Part shown: one piece after another, positions 47,883 through 60,780 of the stretch
Layout: each line of letters starts with the position of its first letter
How positions within the stretch are numbered: position 1 is the stretch's first letter
Source of the DNA: Stromatinia cepivora
Lineage: Eukaryota > Ascomycota > Leotiomycetes > Helotiales > Sclerotiniaceae
NCBI GenBank assembly: GCA_014898415.1
Contig: RCTD01000006.1
Coordinates: forward strand, 1 to 64,000
Direction of reading: 5' to 3'
DNA length: 64,000 nucleotides
The notes under the pieces: model-generated
Seen by the model: only the letters and a program-made list of their open reading frames with translations
Database searches by the model: none
Told to the model about the DNA's origin: nothing
Translations under genes and position numbers: made by a program

Positions 47883-50044
47883 TCAAACCAACACCCATCT
47901 CTTCTCCACCTCCTTCCCGCCTACTCTCTTCGCCACCAAATCCAACGTCGCCTTGATAGCGCCTCCCGTCCTGCCCGGAAACTTCTTCTTCAGTACCTCT
48001 ACCAATCCCACTTTACTCAAATCACTTCCTTGAATTGCTTCTTTGAATGCAGGGAGATCGGAATCTGGTAATAACTTTTTAGGCTTGTTATCTCCTGCGG
48101 CCGGATGTAAAGGAAGAGATGAAGATATAGAAGGGGAAGAGCCAAAGAATGAAAGTGGAACGGTTTTATGATTTGAGACTTTGTTGTTGGATGTAGAGGA
48201 CAAGGGAGAGGGGGATGTTTGAAGAGTGTTGGTTGATTTCATGGAGTTTAGTGGGAGACGTGGAGGATCCATTGTTCCAGTTTGGGAGGGTGGTGCGACT
48301 GGTTCCCAGTATTGTGTTGAAAAAGGATCCATGGATTTGGTTTTCGGGTCTGATTATATGTTAGCATTTATTCGTTGAGTAAAAAAAAAGGTGAAGTTCA
48401 AGAAACAATAAACTTACCAATAATAAACTCCATTCTAAATGGCATCATCTTAACATTTGTACTCCTCTTCTTCCTATCCTCCCAACACAATCCCGTACTA
48501 ACTGGTTCTAAATCGCCTTGTATTCCTCCCAATGCACGTCTCGAGTTCAATAAGTCATCATTCTCATCATCAAGAAATCCATCCATATCCTCTGCATCAT
48601 CAAGACCCTCTTCATCCTCCTCTCCCTCACTATTCAAATCCTCCGCATCTTCATCCTCAATCCATTCCGCTTCACTATCATAATCGTAATTTGTATTCGG
48701 GAGATCGCGTCTCATGGGATTGCGTGCTAATTTTGATATTCCGTACATAGGAGTGTGTGTGTATGTACCTTGATATGGAGGTCTAACGTCTTCCTGAAAC
48801 TTTAAAAACTTCATAGGAACATCTTTGAGCTGAGTTACTGTGCGTTTGATCTGAGAGTTTTGAGAGTCGGTTGTGAGATCGATGGGCTTTGAAGGATTGC
48901 CGGATAATTCGGCCACAATTTCTCGTACGGTTACAATTGATTTTCCTCGTTTTATTGAATTGCTCAATGAGAGATGAAAGAGTTCCATAGCATCAAAATC
49001 TCGTTTTCTTCCGGGACTTCGATTACCCAACATGTATGCATCAATTGTAGACTGTAAAGCTTGTGATCCTTCATCATCTCTTTCAAAGTGATTGATCGGT
49101 GCCAACCTAACGCCATTTTGAACGAAGAAAGCCGGAAACATTTTTTCATATGGTGAAATCTCTTTCTTACTTGGAGTCGAATGTGCCGATGTTGTGGGAG
49201 GTACAGCCATGGTATGACCTGTTGAGGCGGGACTCGTTGAGACTTCATCTTTTGAAGCTTTTGTCGAAGTTGGAGTTCCAAAGAAAGAAGATAGAGTCTT
49301 TTGACTTGCCGCCTTTTTCTTCTTTTCATCTTCGATTCTCTGTTTCTCCTCATCCTTCTTACGTTTTTCCTCATCCTTCAATCTCTTCTTTTCCTCCTTC
49401 GCAGCCTTTTCTTCCTCTTTTTTCTTCCTCTCAACTTCTCTCTCGGCGTCTTTTCGTTTCCTCTCCTCTTCCTTCTCAGCATCCTTTTTTCTCTTCTCCT
49501 CATCTCTCTCCCTATCCTTCTTCCTCTTCTCTTCTAATTGTGCCTGCTTATCATGCTCCTTCTTCTCCCTCTCCCTCTTTCTTTCCTCATCCCTAAACTT
49601 CTTCTCAATCATCTTCGCCTCCTTCTCCGCAAACGTCAACTTCGGTTTCTTAGCCGGAGGCATCTTACTCGCATCTCCATTTCCATTCAAAGCCGCAAAA
49701 GCCGTGCCAACCATCGGTGAAACCCCTCTCAAACTAGGTGTACTCCTCGATCCTAAATCACTTAAAGAACTAGCCGTGCTACCAGCAGGCGAGACTTCTC
49801 TTTCTCCTTCGCGTTTAGTTGATTGTATACTAACAGGTGGTGTGGGTAGAGATTCGGATGTAGTTTTGGGCGCGGGCTTATCTGCGGTTTCTTTGGAAGG
49901 AAGGGGAATATCCGGTTCTGCTTGGGTGTTTTGATTTTCAAGACGAGCTCTCTCGTCCTCATCAACATGAAAAGGTTCAATTAAACCAAAGGACTCGGCA
50001 AAATCCCTCTTCTGCGATCTTGGTGACTCTCTCGCTGTTGCCAT
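47883..50044 (-). CDS. Chromatin assembly factor 1 large subunit (Cac1/p150-like)
   Basis: Histone chaperone subunit that deposits new H3-H4 at replication forks through PCNA. Two exons (50044-48418, 48349-47883) give about 697 residues. A basic N-terminal region is followed by a long KER-type charged helix (about residues 139-246), then a PCNA-interacting box QKTLSSFF at residues 248-255. The conserved block with FLKFQEDVRPPYQGTY comes next, followed by the acidic ED stretch (about 455-500, with many EDED runs), then TGLCWEDRKKRSTNVKMMPF. The C-terminal winged-helix region holds LPAFKEAIQGSDLSKVGLVE and LKKKFPGRTGGAIKATLDLV. The intron has a consensus donor, a GCTAAC branch point and CAG acceptor. 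The reverse-strand open frames over the KER region are shadows of its biased codons. Confidence 0.93.
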
Positions 50045-51515
50045 GATTTTGATTTTTCAATTCTTGTTGGTCCAATTCCTCATTCAGGTAACCGTTCACG
50101 GAGTGTAGTGTAGTGTAGCGTAGTTTCGTGAATAACTTATCCCCAATCCCTTCAACCCACACAATCCGTTCTGAATACAATAACCACAAAATCAATCTCA
50201 GGCTTCAAGTCTATTATCCTTTTCGAAAGGCAATTCCCAATATCGTATCGTATTGTATCGTAACCCTCACCAGCAATTTGTCTGTATCTTATTTCGCAAT
50301 TCGTATTTCGCTATCGAATCCAACATCAAATCATTAAATTCAAGAACGCGTCGATTTGGCTGTATTGTCGTGATCCTTCGCGTCGTCCTAAAGTGGGTTT
50401 CGCGTTAAGAACGGCAGATTCCGCCTAGGGTCGATGTGGCTGAAATTGATCCATACAGCTTCCAATTCGTATCCACACCACCCACAAAGCACAGCCACCA
50501 AAGAAAGATGGGAGGGGGGTCCACGGGTTCCACAGCAAATCTAAACCCAAACCACAGCCCACAGCCAACGCAACCAAAAAAAAACGGAAAGTCGGAAATT
50601 ACCTACCCTACAGACTACAGACTGAAACAAATCCAAATCCAAATTGAAATCTTTGTGAAACACGAGATCCATTAATCAGATGGGCAATATGATGAATAAA
50701 AAAAAAGGCATGGCTTTTTTTTGGGGGGGGGGGGGGGAGTGGGGGGTTGTGGGCTGAGATCATAGGGTTTGGTTCTCATTAGTGAGATTATAAAATTTGA
50801 TGTGAGTTATAATTACGAGTGGAATTTTAGAAATCGTATGTGCTTGCAGAAATATTGGTTGGTGTTATTTTTCCCCATTAGATTTTCTCGTCAGGGTCTA
50901 GATGATGAGGATGGATACACACAAGTTGAAGCAGATGTATCACATTCCAAGCTCGATTCAATTCAGTATTCCAGTCTCATCTTCATCATTCAGTATACCA
51001 TTATCACCTCCTAAGTATGTGTATGTATGCAAGCATGTGCCATCTAGGCCACATCCCATGCCATTTCCATTCGTACTCTGCCCATTCATCAGGCCAAACA
51101 ACAATGCAACGCTAATAAAACGATTGTTCGAACAATTCCAGTCCAATAATTCAAGCTTGAGCCCAAGTTGGCATCAACAAACATGCAGCGGATGATTAAA
51201 GCAGCCCTTGTACCCAATCCAAAAGTTCCCACTGACCATGTATAAAAAGTGTATGCCAGCCATGAAAGCACACCCATTCCTAACTCCAGTAAACCAATCC
51301 AAATTGATATTGCCATGTAATCCATAATACTCCCATGCTACGCCTTTTAAATGCAGTTGCTTGCTTTGCTCTTTGCTCCAAGGTAATGTTTTTTTCATCA
51401 TGATGTGATGTGATGTGAATTCCACCGTCTAAAGGTATCCCCTCTCGTAATCGCAGGTCTCTTGTTGCCTCATGCTTCTTTCAACTGGCATATGCTTCCT
51501 CCTTTCCGTCTTGCT
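50045..51515. other. Intergenic region with homopolymer run
   Basis: There is no supported gene. It contains the promoter side of the CAF-1 gene, a run of 15 G preceded by 8 T (50715-50737), and probable 3' untranslated sequence of the next gene. Confidence 0.55.
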
Positions 51516-52652
51516 TTAATCACTATCCGAATGATCTGGGTTGGCGATAAATAGTCGACCAGCACCTAGAGTCATGGTTGTTGTTCGTTCGTCAACACTT
51601 CCCCTTCTTCTTAATTCGTCAGGGTTCTTGACGCTCTTTTCTCGCGTCATTGATGATTTAAGCAAGCTGTTACTTGCTAGCCTGGCGGCATCACCCGAGT
51701 TAAGATCCGCAATACCATCCGCTCGTTCTCCACTGCTAATGCTCCCCCCTGCACTTCTCGTCCCATCACCTCCCTCAAAGTAATCCCTAGCTTTTGGATG
51801 GCCAATTGGTACTGGAGTTTCCCCAGCCTCAGCCACATCTGCAATCGATTCCCGTCTTTCCCTTTCACTAGGTGGTGTATGACCTGAACTCCATCTGCCA
51901 GCAGTTGAACTTGCACCAGATTGTCGTGAGTATGTGAGACCTCTTCTACCACTTCCAACACTACTTCGTCCACTACCAGTTCTTCGATGATATAGAATTC
52001 TCCCACTATCCCCATCATCATCACTATCCCCACCTTCCACTTCACTAGCACTTAATCTCATTGGCACACCAACCACACCTCCAACGAGATCTCCAGGACT
52101 ATATCCTACTAATCCCGCCTTCCCATGATGTCTTATTTTTGCTGTAACCCTATTACTTCCGACAAGACTATTTGTACCACCTGTAGATATTCTCCCTTGT
52201 AAAGGTCCTCCAAGAACTGCAGCCGCCGCTCTTTCCTTTGCAGCCTTTTGTTGAGCTATTAATCGTGGATCCTCACGTTGCGATCTATCACACCAAACCG
52301 TCGCCTTTTGTTTTCGCATTAGAGCCACATAACCTTGTGGTTGTAAATTTCCCGATCGTGAAGAAGTGGATCGTCTAAGATCTTGAGAATTTCGATGTGG
52401 CACAGGTCCATTACCACCACTACTGGCAGTCGTTGAAAAAGTACCCGTCGAGGGAGTTCTCCTTGAAGAGAATCCGCTTATCTGCATATTTCCGGGGTAA
52501 AGATTTTGTGATTGTTGAGGAGGGTAATTGATGGAAGGGAAGGTAGTGGAAGAGGTAGTACGAGTTCGACTATGATTGTTGTATGATGCACCAGAAGGAG
52601 AAGTTTCGAAACCAGGTGGCATTGGTTTCCTGTGAGGGACATCGGCCATCAT
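51516..52652 (-). CDS. Conserved low-complexity fungal protein of unknown function
   Basis: Intronless gene of about 379 residues from the double ATG at 52652/52649 (MMADVPHRKPMPPGF). Serine-, glycine- and arginine-rich throughout, it includes a more structured block GYVALMRKQKATVWCDRSQR followed by EDPRLIAQQKAAKERAAAAV, and a central stretch HHGKAGLVGYSPGDLVGG with acidic SDDDGDSG. The C terminus is acidic (DHSDSD). The block around ATVWCDRSQ has the look of a conserved motif in filamentous-fungus proteins that lack characterised members. I start at 52652 because the upstream extension is basic and hydrophobic and out of character. No membrane segment is visible. Confidence 0.7.
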   Translation of the reverse strand: MMADVPHRKPMPPGFETSPSGASYNNHSRTRTTSSTTFPSINYPPQQSQNLYPGNMQISGFSSRRTPSTGTFSTTASSGGNGPVPHRNSQDLRRSTSSRSGNLQPQGYVALMRKQKATVWCDRSQREDPRLIAQQKAAKERAAAAVLGGPLQGRISTGGTNSLVGSNRVTAKIRHHGKAGLVGYSPGDLVGGVVGVPMRLSASEVEGGDSDDDGDSGRILYHRRTGSGRSSVGSGRRGLTYSRQSGASSTAGRWSSGHTPPSERERRESIADVAEAGETPVPIGHPKARDYFEGGDGTRSAGGSISSGERADGIADLNSGDAARLASNSLLKSSMTREKSVKNPDELRRRGSVDERTTTMTLGAGRLFIANPDHSDSD

Positions 52653-55600
52653 ATTGATGGATGAGAACTGGAGACTGCGGGGACGATATTGAGGAATCAG
52701 CTGGAAGATGGATTTAATGGGTCGCAAAAAAAAGAAAAGCCTCCTAAGAGGAGAGAATATTCCAAGTAAGCTGCAGTGGCTAGAGCGTTCTGCGAGGCTG
52801 TAGATCAAGGAATTATTTTCCTGTGAAGCTAAAAAAAAAGAGTAGCTAGTTCCCCTCCAATCTGAGGCCTTTAAAATTCGAGATAGGTATGCGTAATTTT
52901 TGGAGTTGGCGTAGAATTGGATGATGTGGTGAGTGGAAAACGCCTTTAGCAGATTTTAAGATGTATGCGCGGAGCAACTTAATTTTTTCTTAGGGTTGGA
53001 GTTGGGAGGGTGGTTGGTTATGTTCTATATTAAATGTTCTTTCCACAACCAAAATACAAAGAAAGTTGAAGGAAGTTGTTGTATCGATTTTTTTCGTTTC
53101 AATTGAATGAGCAAAGGAGCGGCGAATCCAGGATTTTATGGTAAGAAGAGGATGTAGGGGAAACGCGGGAGGACGGGTAGAATTTTGTGAAGTGAGGGAG
53201 GATTGAGAGGGATTATTATCGGAAAAAGTACCTAGGTAGGTAGGCGGAGAGGAGGATAAAGTTGTTTTGTGTATTTGTTATTATTATGGAGGGTCAGAAA
53301 AAGGTAGGTGATAGGGTGATAATGAATACCTAGGTATGGTACAGGTAGGTACTGGATAGGTAAATGAGTGAGTGCGTTGAGTTGACTTGACTATCTAGTA
53401 CCTTTTGGGTACCTTTCGGCGAATGGGTAACCCTAGTTAGGCACGTTAGGTTGTGCCTACGTAGATAGTGTATGTAGAGTGAGTATTTAGGCCTATGTGA
53501 GCGGCGTGAAAGGATAATTCTGTCCGGAGTTTTGGTATGTGAGGCGTAGGGATACGGGTACTAGAAAGTGGAGTTAGTTGTAAGCTAAGTTATAAAGCTA
53601 AATGATACCAAGAAGTGTAAAGTGTAAAGTGCAATGTGTAAAGTGTGAAGTGTGAAGTGTGAAGTGTAAAGTGTAAAGTGTGAAGTGTGAAGTATGAAGT
53701 ATGAAGTGTCTGATATCTCTTTAGTACCTAATTAGATGTCATTTGTTAATTTATGGTCCTGGTATAAGTCCTAGATACGGACGGTAAGGGTTCTCGTATT
53801 CTTGGAGACTTCCTGGATTAATCCTTGAAAGATTCTTTGAAATAATGGTTAAAACCAATAATACCTACTTCGTATGAAAGTTATGTTCTCTGTCCAACTA
53901 CTCGTAATTTCGTAGTACATACGCCAGTGTTGCTTTGAAGTTTGAAGTTTGAAGTGCTTTCTTTTTGTTCTGCTTGCTAGGTATGAGTGATAAATGATTC
54001 AATCGCTTGTATCGTGCCGTTTTAGCGCTTTCTATAGACGGCCGTGATTGAATTGAATTGATGGATTGATGGATTGATGGATTGAAAAGCGGCGTGTTAT
54101 CGTACTGGTCAGAAGTACTAGGTACTTATCAACAAGCCACCAAGATCTAAACTTCAAGCTTAAGCATCAGCATTCGTGATATTTCGTATTTACAAGGAAG
54201 GTACCTATCCGATGATGTACTCTGAAGAAAGAAGTTTTATCTTATAAAAGTACCTACTTATGCAAACAACACAACAGATAGATCAACATGCGAACTGTGC
54301 CAGTTTCACTCCCAGTACTTAAACTAGGTAGTACCTCCTTCAAGAATGGAGTAAAAGGTTATTAGCCGTTCCGATATTTGGTTTTTTGAATTCAATTTTG
54401 AATAAGATTCGGAAACGTGCGTTATACTCTACCAATCAAATTATTGACAATGAAGGGTTGAAGCCTTTGCGAGGATGATATCTGTGTAGAGCTGGAAATA
54501 TCAATTAGAATGAGGGAGTTAAAAATAAGGCCGAAGGTTTGGATTCAAAATGTCAAAGAATCAAATGAATCAATGAATCTGAAGCAATTCTGTTGTTGTT
54601 ATAATATATATATTCAAGCAATTGAAAAGATGACAGTCATGAATTTGTCATGAGTATGCTGAATTTACGAGATATTCCATGAAGTATTAAGAAAAGAAAT
54701 CAATAGAAGGATTATTATGGATGGATGACAGAGGATGGAGTGAGCAATAATAATAAATAAACAAAAACAGAACTCAAACACGTCTCACCTCTTTTTTTTT
54801 TACCTACTTTGAATGATTTGATTCTTATTTGATTACCATATTATTTGTTTGCTTTCAAGGTTGCTTGTAGTTTGCTGAATTCAAACCCTCCTTCTCCTCA
54901 TGTTCCTGTATAAATTTCATTCGGTCCCTCTTGTCCTTGTCCTGTACCTCATATTCCTGTTCCTATGATCTACTCTTTTCTCCTTTGGCGCTTCCACAAT
55001 GACTTGGAAACCAGTTTATTCATCCATTGTGCATAATATTCTATAGTAGGTAAGGTTGTCATGGTTGTTATGGTTGTCTCAACCGAATAAAACGTCCCGA
55101 GATATCTTTCCGTTGCATCGGTATCTGGTAATTTCAGCTTTGTTGCGGATTTTGCGGATTTTGCGGTACTCTCATCTCATGAAATCCCGGTTGTGGGTTC
55201 CTTTCGTAGCTGATGTTGCTATGGCACAACACACACAAGGTATCTCAACGTGCATTTAATATGAGTGATAAATATTAAATTAACTATGTATACTAGGTAA
55301 TTAATATGTACATCGGAGATCTCCAGATGGCTTCAAAAGTTACACTGCTTAAGGCATGGAGTTATTCACCTCGAGTGCTTCTTCTTCTTCTTCTTCTTCT
55401 TCTTCTTCAATTCAGCTGGAATCATCCCTTGACTTGACGTGGGGATAGTACAAATACTCCAATGGATGGTTACATTTCATAGTCCCAAGTACAACTCAAT
55501 CACTCACTTACTTACCTCCTTGCTTACTTACTCATCAGATGGAATAATATCTCAAAGCTACATCTCATTTTTCTCTCTTCTCAAACGTCACATTTGCTTA

Positions 55601-56744
55601 AACATCATATCATGGTACGATTTTCAAACATTGCCAGCCATATTCATTTTTTTTTTCTAGAGATCCACTTCCGCTAGTGGTTTTCCCCTCCACCTTTCAA
55701 GCCACTCACTATCCAAGTTATAATCAAAAAAATCCAAGCTTCCTACGTCCACATGCCGCCGGCAACACTATCCAACCTATCTCAAAGCATGATCGCCCAT
55801 CATTGACATAACGGATTTCCATCCCGCTGCGACCATCCCATAGCATCATTCCTATCAAGTCTGAACGCAAGCCCCTAACGCAGTTCTAACGCACATACTA
55901 CCTATTCCAGAACCCCTGTCCCTTCAACACCTCCACTTAAAATCCAGGTTTTCGAAAACGTGCATCGATTTTTTCTTTGGTGATCAGGGTTATCAGCGTC
56001 GATTCGGTACAGGTATGGGCTTTTGGTGAGACCAGTATCGATATTCAAGAGATTCTTATCTTTCCCCTCTTCCAGGGCTGGTTTTGCGAACTTACCGTAA
56101 GTTGGATATGACATGCACGAAAGACGAGACACGGCTTTTTGATATGGATCTAAAATCCTTCCGATGTCAAATTCGTTCCTAGGTGATAAAAATTTGTGCC
56201 TTTTATTCCTAGATGTCTTTCTATATATTTTGATAGATATACGGTATCTATGGTACCTAGCACACTCCTTGACATCCCTTCACACCCCTCATCCAGATTT
56301 AATTCAAGCTTCATCATATGACTTCATTTCTCACATCATAACCGATCAAACTTCCCTTCTTGGTAACTCTCTTCCCCAGAACATCCTCAGCTCGAAAAAG
56401 AAAACAAAGAATATAAAACTTTGAGAAGACGCACTAAAATAGTATCACCAAACCCACGCCGCATGTTTAAGGTTTTTCCTTCCAAATCTTCCATGCGAAA
56501 GACCTACACCCGATGCTTCGGGCACCAGTTCCTTAGCTCTCGAACTATCTCCAGGAACATCATAAAATATCAAACTTGGCAAATGGGATGAGATCTTTTA
56601 GATCGTATTTCCTCGCTTGCCCCCTTCATTTTTAGATATACTTTTTCACGTTTTTTTCGTAAAATACTCTGTACAATTTTCAGCGGATTGCAACTCTCGT
56701 GCTGTGACTGGTAAATATCTTCTTGGCAAGGAGTTGACCGATTC
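52653..56744. repeat. Gene-poor region with simple repeats
   Basis: About 4 kb without a supported gene. It includes AGGTAC-type short repeats near 53230-53420, a 7-base minisatellite of AAGTGTA/AAGTGTG units (53612-53708), a GATTGATG run (54050-54085) and a CTT trinucleotide run (55378-55408). A minus-strand frame at 56132-55902 (76 codons) has protein-like composition but no recognisable feature. Confidence 0.6.
53612..53708. repeat. 7-base minisatellite (AAGTGTR)
   Basis: About 13 tandem units of AAGTGTA, AAGTGTG and AAGTATG. The unit length equals that of the unrelated minisatellite at 60289-60580. Confidence 0.9.
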
Positions 56745-56746
56745 TA

Positions 56747-57182
56747 CGGAGGTTGATGGGGTAAGTATTGTAAGACATTTTTTACCCACAAATCGCTGTT
56801 TTTCCTGTCTTTTGATGCTGCTTTAAACAATTTGAATAGATATTGAGCTGTTCTCCCTTCAAATTTCGAATTCCGAAAATTTTAATTGTATTTCGAGGAT
56901 TTCAATAAAATTTCAACAATTTAATGATTTTGAAGTTTTTAAAGTTTATATAATCTTTTTCAATAACTTTAGGATAGATTTTTGAATAAAAAATTAATGA
57001 TTTTGAATGATTTTGAATGATTTTAAATAGATAATTAAGAATTTACAATACTTTAATCACTTAGATTTCATCATACAAATTTTCAATCAGCGTAATGATA
57101 TTATTGGTCAGAACCCCTGTCTGTGGAACCAAGCACGGTCATTTTTTGGTATGTTTTACAATACTTACCCCATCAACCTCCG
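56747..57182. mobile_element. 436-bp inverted-repeat MITE-like element with TA borders
   Basis: The left end CGGAGGTTGATGGGGTAAGT extends through about 30 identical bases and recurs inverted at the right end (57150-57182). TA flanks both ends (56745-56746 and 57183-57184). The interior, especially 56850-57080, is AT-rich with repeated GATTTTGAAT units and no frame. This fits a Tc1/mariner-type non-autonomous element, different in sequence from the one at 15461-16244. Confidence 0.78.
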
Positions 57183-57184
57183 TA

Positions 57185-58573
57185 GTTGATAGTCTATGGA
57201 ATCATAATCGGTCCGTACGCTCGCGCGCATAAGTGGTATTTGCGCAAGTTCATTCGACCCTGGTGCGTGAGGGGAAATTAGAATATTAAGAGTGAGACAC
57301 GAGGATATGAGGATTTGAGGATTATAGTTCTTCCAAGCTCTGACTAGATACTCGAGTCGAACAGTGAGTGAGCTACACAAGGATTGCCATCTACGAGAAT
57401 GCTTATTACGAGGTATAAAAAATAGTTTGTTTCCATATGCATCGTCGGCTATATTGGAAGGCTTCATTCAATGCTTCCGAAGAAGGTAACGGGGAGGCGA
57501 TAGCAGATAGCACAACATATCAATGCCAAGTCTTTTTCATGCACAAGTTCCAGTTCCCCAAGATCTGAAATTCTGAATACTTTAAAGCAGCATGAATAAA
57601 AATGAGGGGTAAATTTTCTCATCAGCTACCTAGTGCATCAACATTACATACACAGTATTGTAAACGCCCTTTATGCATTGTCATCCCTCTTATGTATATC
57701 GACAATATTTGCTTCACACCTCCATCCTTCAAGGAACTACACACCACCACCAATTCCACATCTCCTCAATCACAAGATCTTATTGATGCCCTGCATCTCC
57801 TCTCACACGATATAAAAATCGTTGCACATCCCACCCCTCATACCCCTCATTCCAACCCTCCTTGTCTATCTTATTATTGGCGCTTGCTTACTTACATACC
57901 CCCTCAACCCTCAACATCAGAAACAATATCGAAACACCAACATTAAACCCCTCATTAGCCACGCAGCAATTTCATGATCACATTCCTGTCGCGGAGCTGT
58001 CTCCGATGAAATGGAGATGGATGGATTTATGGATTTTGATACCAAACTTAGCTTCAGCCTCCTTTATGCAGCTGGTGCATCCTGGCGGGCATTGGAATTC
58101 ATTGCTTGATATATTTTTCTGCTTGGCGGTTATTCCATCCTCACTCACGTTCAAAAGTGGTGCGTGATTTCGCGATTCTTTCTTCGATGACGTTCTGTTC
58201 TAGTATGAGCGAACAATTTCGAGTTTCTACCGATTTTTTGGTTTGGCTTTCGATTTCACTACAATCTTGGGATTGGATAAGTTTTTGATTGATACTTGAA
58301 TGTTTTCGGGTTTCTCCGAGTCTCCATCAAATATTGTTATCAATTTCAATACCCTCTACACTCTGCGCTAAGTGCGCGGCCAAAATGATGACCCTTTTCT
58401 CTAGGCTTCTATATTCCTTCTCTTCGTTGCTTGTTTTTGCTTTCAACTCGGCAAATAGTTGTTCCATTACACTTGCTCGATATAGTCAGACTACTTCGGC
58501 AGTCGCCTGAATTCCCTCCTTGACCTAGTGGTGACGAGGTTCTTGTTATCTTCTATGTATATACTATATACCG
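57185..58573. other. Gene-poor region
   Basis: Only short frames without features are seen over 1.4 kb. Confidence 0.5.
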
Positions 58574-58851
58574 ACCGTATAATCTCGAGAGATTCGGGCT
58601 CTTGGCATTCGGCTGAAAATCGGCCGGATGAATGTTAGGTCGATTATAACCCTATCCCCTTTTTTATTATAATAATATATCTTCAATAAGGAGACTATTT
58701 ACATTTTTATGATATTAGATGGAGCTTTGTATTGGATCAAAAGTTCTGTAGACGGTCTGATATTCATCCGGCTAATTTTCAGCCGAATGCTAAGAGTACC
58801 AATCTTACGAAAAATAAGTATAATATGATAGGATACCGTATAATCTCGAGA
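58574..58851. mobile_element. Small fold-back element bordered by 17-base direct repeats
   Basis: Inverted arms of about 35 bases (58599-58633 and 58762-58796) share GCATTCGGCTGAAAAT and GCCGGATGAAT. Outside them the 17-base sequence ACCGTATAATCTCGAGA occurs in direct orientation at 58574-58590 and 58835-58851. The interior of about 130 bases is non-coding. The combination suggests a short transposed or recombined segment. Confidence 0.6.
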
Positions 58852-59323
58852 TATCGGGGATTTTCATACTAGATTACTGCTGGACCGCGTTCCTGGGAAT
58901 GGCATCTGCATGTATTGTAGGGCTGTGTATTCCGAGAAGAAGTTTTTCTTTTCTATCGTTAGCTTAGATGCCAGTACGATCCACGGGTATGGTCCGTTAA
59001 TAAGTCCTGTAGATCTTGAAAAGTGGGTTTGGTACGAAGAGATACGAGTATGACCGTCTTGGACTCAGTTTCATCACCGATTCGTCGGTGTACAGTTTCC
59101 GACTACACTGCAGCCCTAATATCCTGGCACTTAGATGATTGAGTTTTATGTGAACTCAATTCTTTGAAATGAATTGAGATGCTTTCATTCGCGCAGATAA
59201 GTATTACGCTTAACTAAGTACACCTCAACATTATTCATTCGCGTTGCATGTTTCGAAGATAATTCTTTCGCTACAATGTCCATCCACAAGCAATCAAAAA
59301 AACACGCACCACACTGACTCGGC

Positions 59324-59653
59324 ATGGCCACTGACTCGGCATGGTCACATATCTCGAGCCCCACAGATTTCGACCTGATAGAAACCCAATACCTGCGGGA
59401 CCTCTTCACCATCTCACATCCCCACTCCACACAAATTCCACATCTCCGCCCCGTTGTACAACATCAAATCGCGCATCTTACCTATGAAAACCCCCCGTGT
59501 GTGTTTACCTCCATCCCTTTAACCTTTTACCCGTGTTATCTGCACGGAACTTTGTTCCGCATCGCGATATCACTTTCTCCACAATTACACCACATTTTTT
59601 CAATGGATCATGGGATCGGACGAATGGTTGGGCGATGGAAAGGTTGGGAATAA
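59324..59653 (+). CDS. Weakly supported 109-codon open frame
   Basis: A plus-strand frame begins at ATG 59324 and has protein-like composition with C-ending codons (contains DFDLIETQYLRDLF). It has no recognisable domain, and other frames overlap it on both strands. It may be a small orphan gene or chance. Confidence 0.2.
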   Translation: MATDSAWSHISSPTDFDLIETQYLRDLFTISHPHSTQIPHLRPVVQHQIAHLTYENPPCVFTSIPLTFYPCYLHGTLFRIAISLSPQLHHIFSMDHGIGRMVGRWKGWE

Positions 59654-60168
59654 AGTGGATGTTAATGGATGTCGTGTCGTGGCAACGCGTCTTTGAAGTG
59701 GAGTTCACTTTTTAGCAAGGAAATAGTTAGGTAAGCAGCGATGCGGAAAACGAAGTGGGAAATGAGGGGCGAGCTACGGGAAAAGGGGGGTTTGGAGAAG
59801 CGAGAAAAGATGTGTGGTTGCCACGTGATGGTACTAGCTCTGAGAGGTTCTGGGGGATTTGGTGTATTTTCGTCGGTGTACATTCTGTAGAAAAATGCCG
59901 AGATCAAAGATTATCGGGTTCTAGAAACCTGATCTCGTATAATGATGATGTGTGTGTTACGTGGACACTGGACCAATTTCACGTTTCGATAATCGGGAGC
60001 GACAAATAGAAAGCGAGAATTCTCCCATCTTCGAGGATGTAGTATCCTCATCGCATCACAGCTCATCTTATCTCATCTCATCTTTTACTATAGATTATAT
60101 ACACGCTTTGATTCACATTGAATCCTCAAACCAACCCATCCCATCGCACTCAGAATTACAATTTCCCA

Positions 60169-60217
60169 GTTCAAGTTCAGGTTCAGGTTCAGGTTCAGGT
60201 TTAGGTTCAGGTTCAGA
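60169..60217. repeat. TTCAGG hexamer repeat
   Basis: About eight tandem copies of GTTCAG with one variant unit. Confidence 0.9.
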
Positions 60218-60288
60218 CTCTTGATTATTCATCGAGTCGTAATCGGAAAATACACCCTCCCCTCTTCCTTTAACATTCTATCACCCCT

Positions 60289-60580
60289 CCATACTTCGTA
60301 CTCCATACTTCATACTCCATACTCCATACTCCATACTCCATACTCCATACTCCATACTCCATACTCCATACTTCATACTCTATACTTCATATTCCATACT
60401 TTATACTCTATACTCTATACTCCATACTCTATACTCCATACTCCATATTCTATATTTCATACTCCATACTTTATACTCCATACTTCATACTCCATACTCC
60501 ATACTCCATACTCCATACTCCATACTCCATACTCCATACTTCATACTCCATACTTCATACTCCATACTTCATACTGCATA
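60289..60580. repeat. 7-base minisatellite (CATACTC / CATACTT)
   Basis: About 41 tandem units of CATACTC with variants in one position cover nearly 290 bases. The open frames through it are a consequence of the repeat. Confidence 0.95.
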
Positions 60581-60643
60581 TCTTTCCTTCCTTCCAATTT
60601 ACCCTCTTATCTCTTATCTCCAACCCAACCTCACGCAAATCCC

Positions 60644-60779
60644 GTATGTATGTATGTATGTATGTATGTATGTATGTATGTATGTATGTATGTATGTATG
60701 TATGTATGTGTGTATGTATGTATGTATGTATGTATGTATGTATGTATGTATGTATGTATGTATGTATGTATGTATGTAT
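60644..60779. repeat. TATG tetranucleotide microsatellite
   Basis: About 34 units of GTAT with a single interruption (TGTG), the same motif as the array at 9936-10017. Open frames on both strands are artefacts. Confidence 0.95.
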
Positions 60780-60780
60780 A

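Noticed and set aside
49150..49600. Plus-strand frames opposite the CAF-1 KER region
   Set aside because: They are shadows of lysine/glutamate-rich codons on the minus strand, giving leucine/phenylalanine/serine-rich nonsense.
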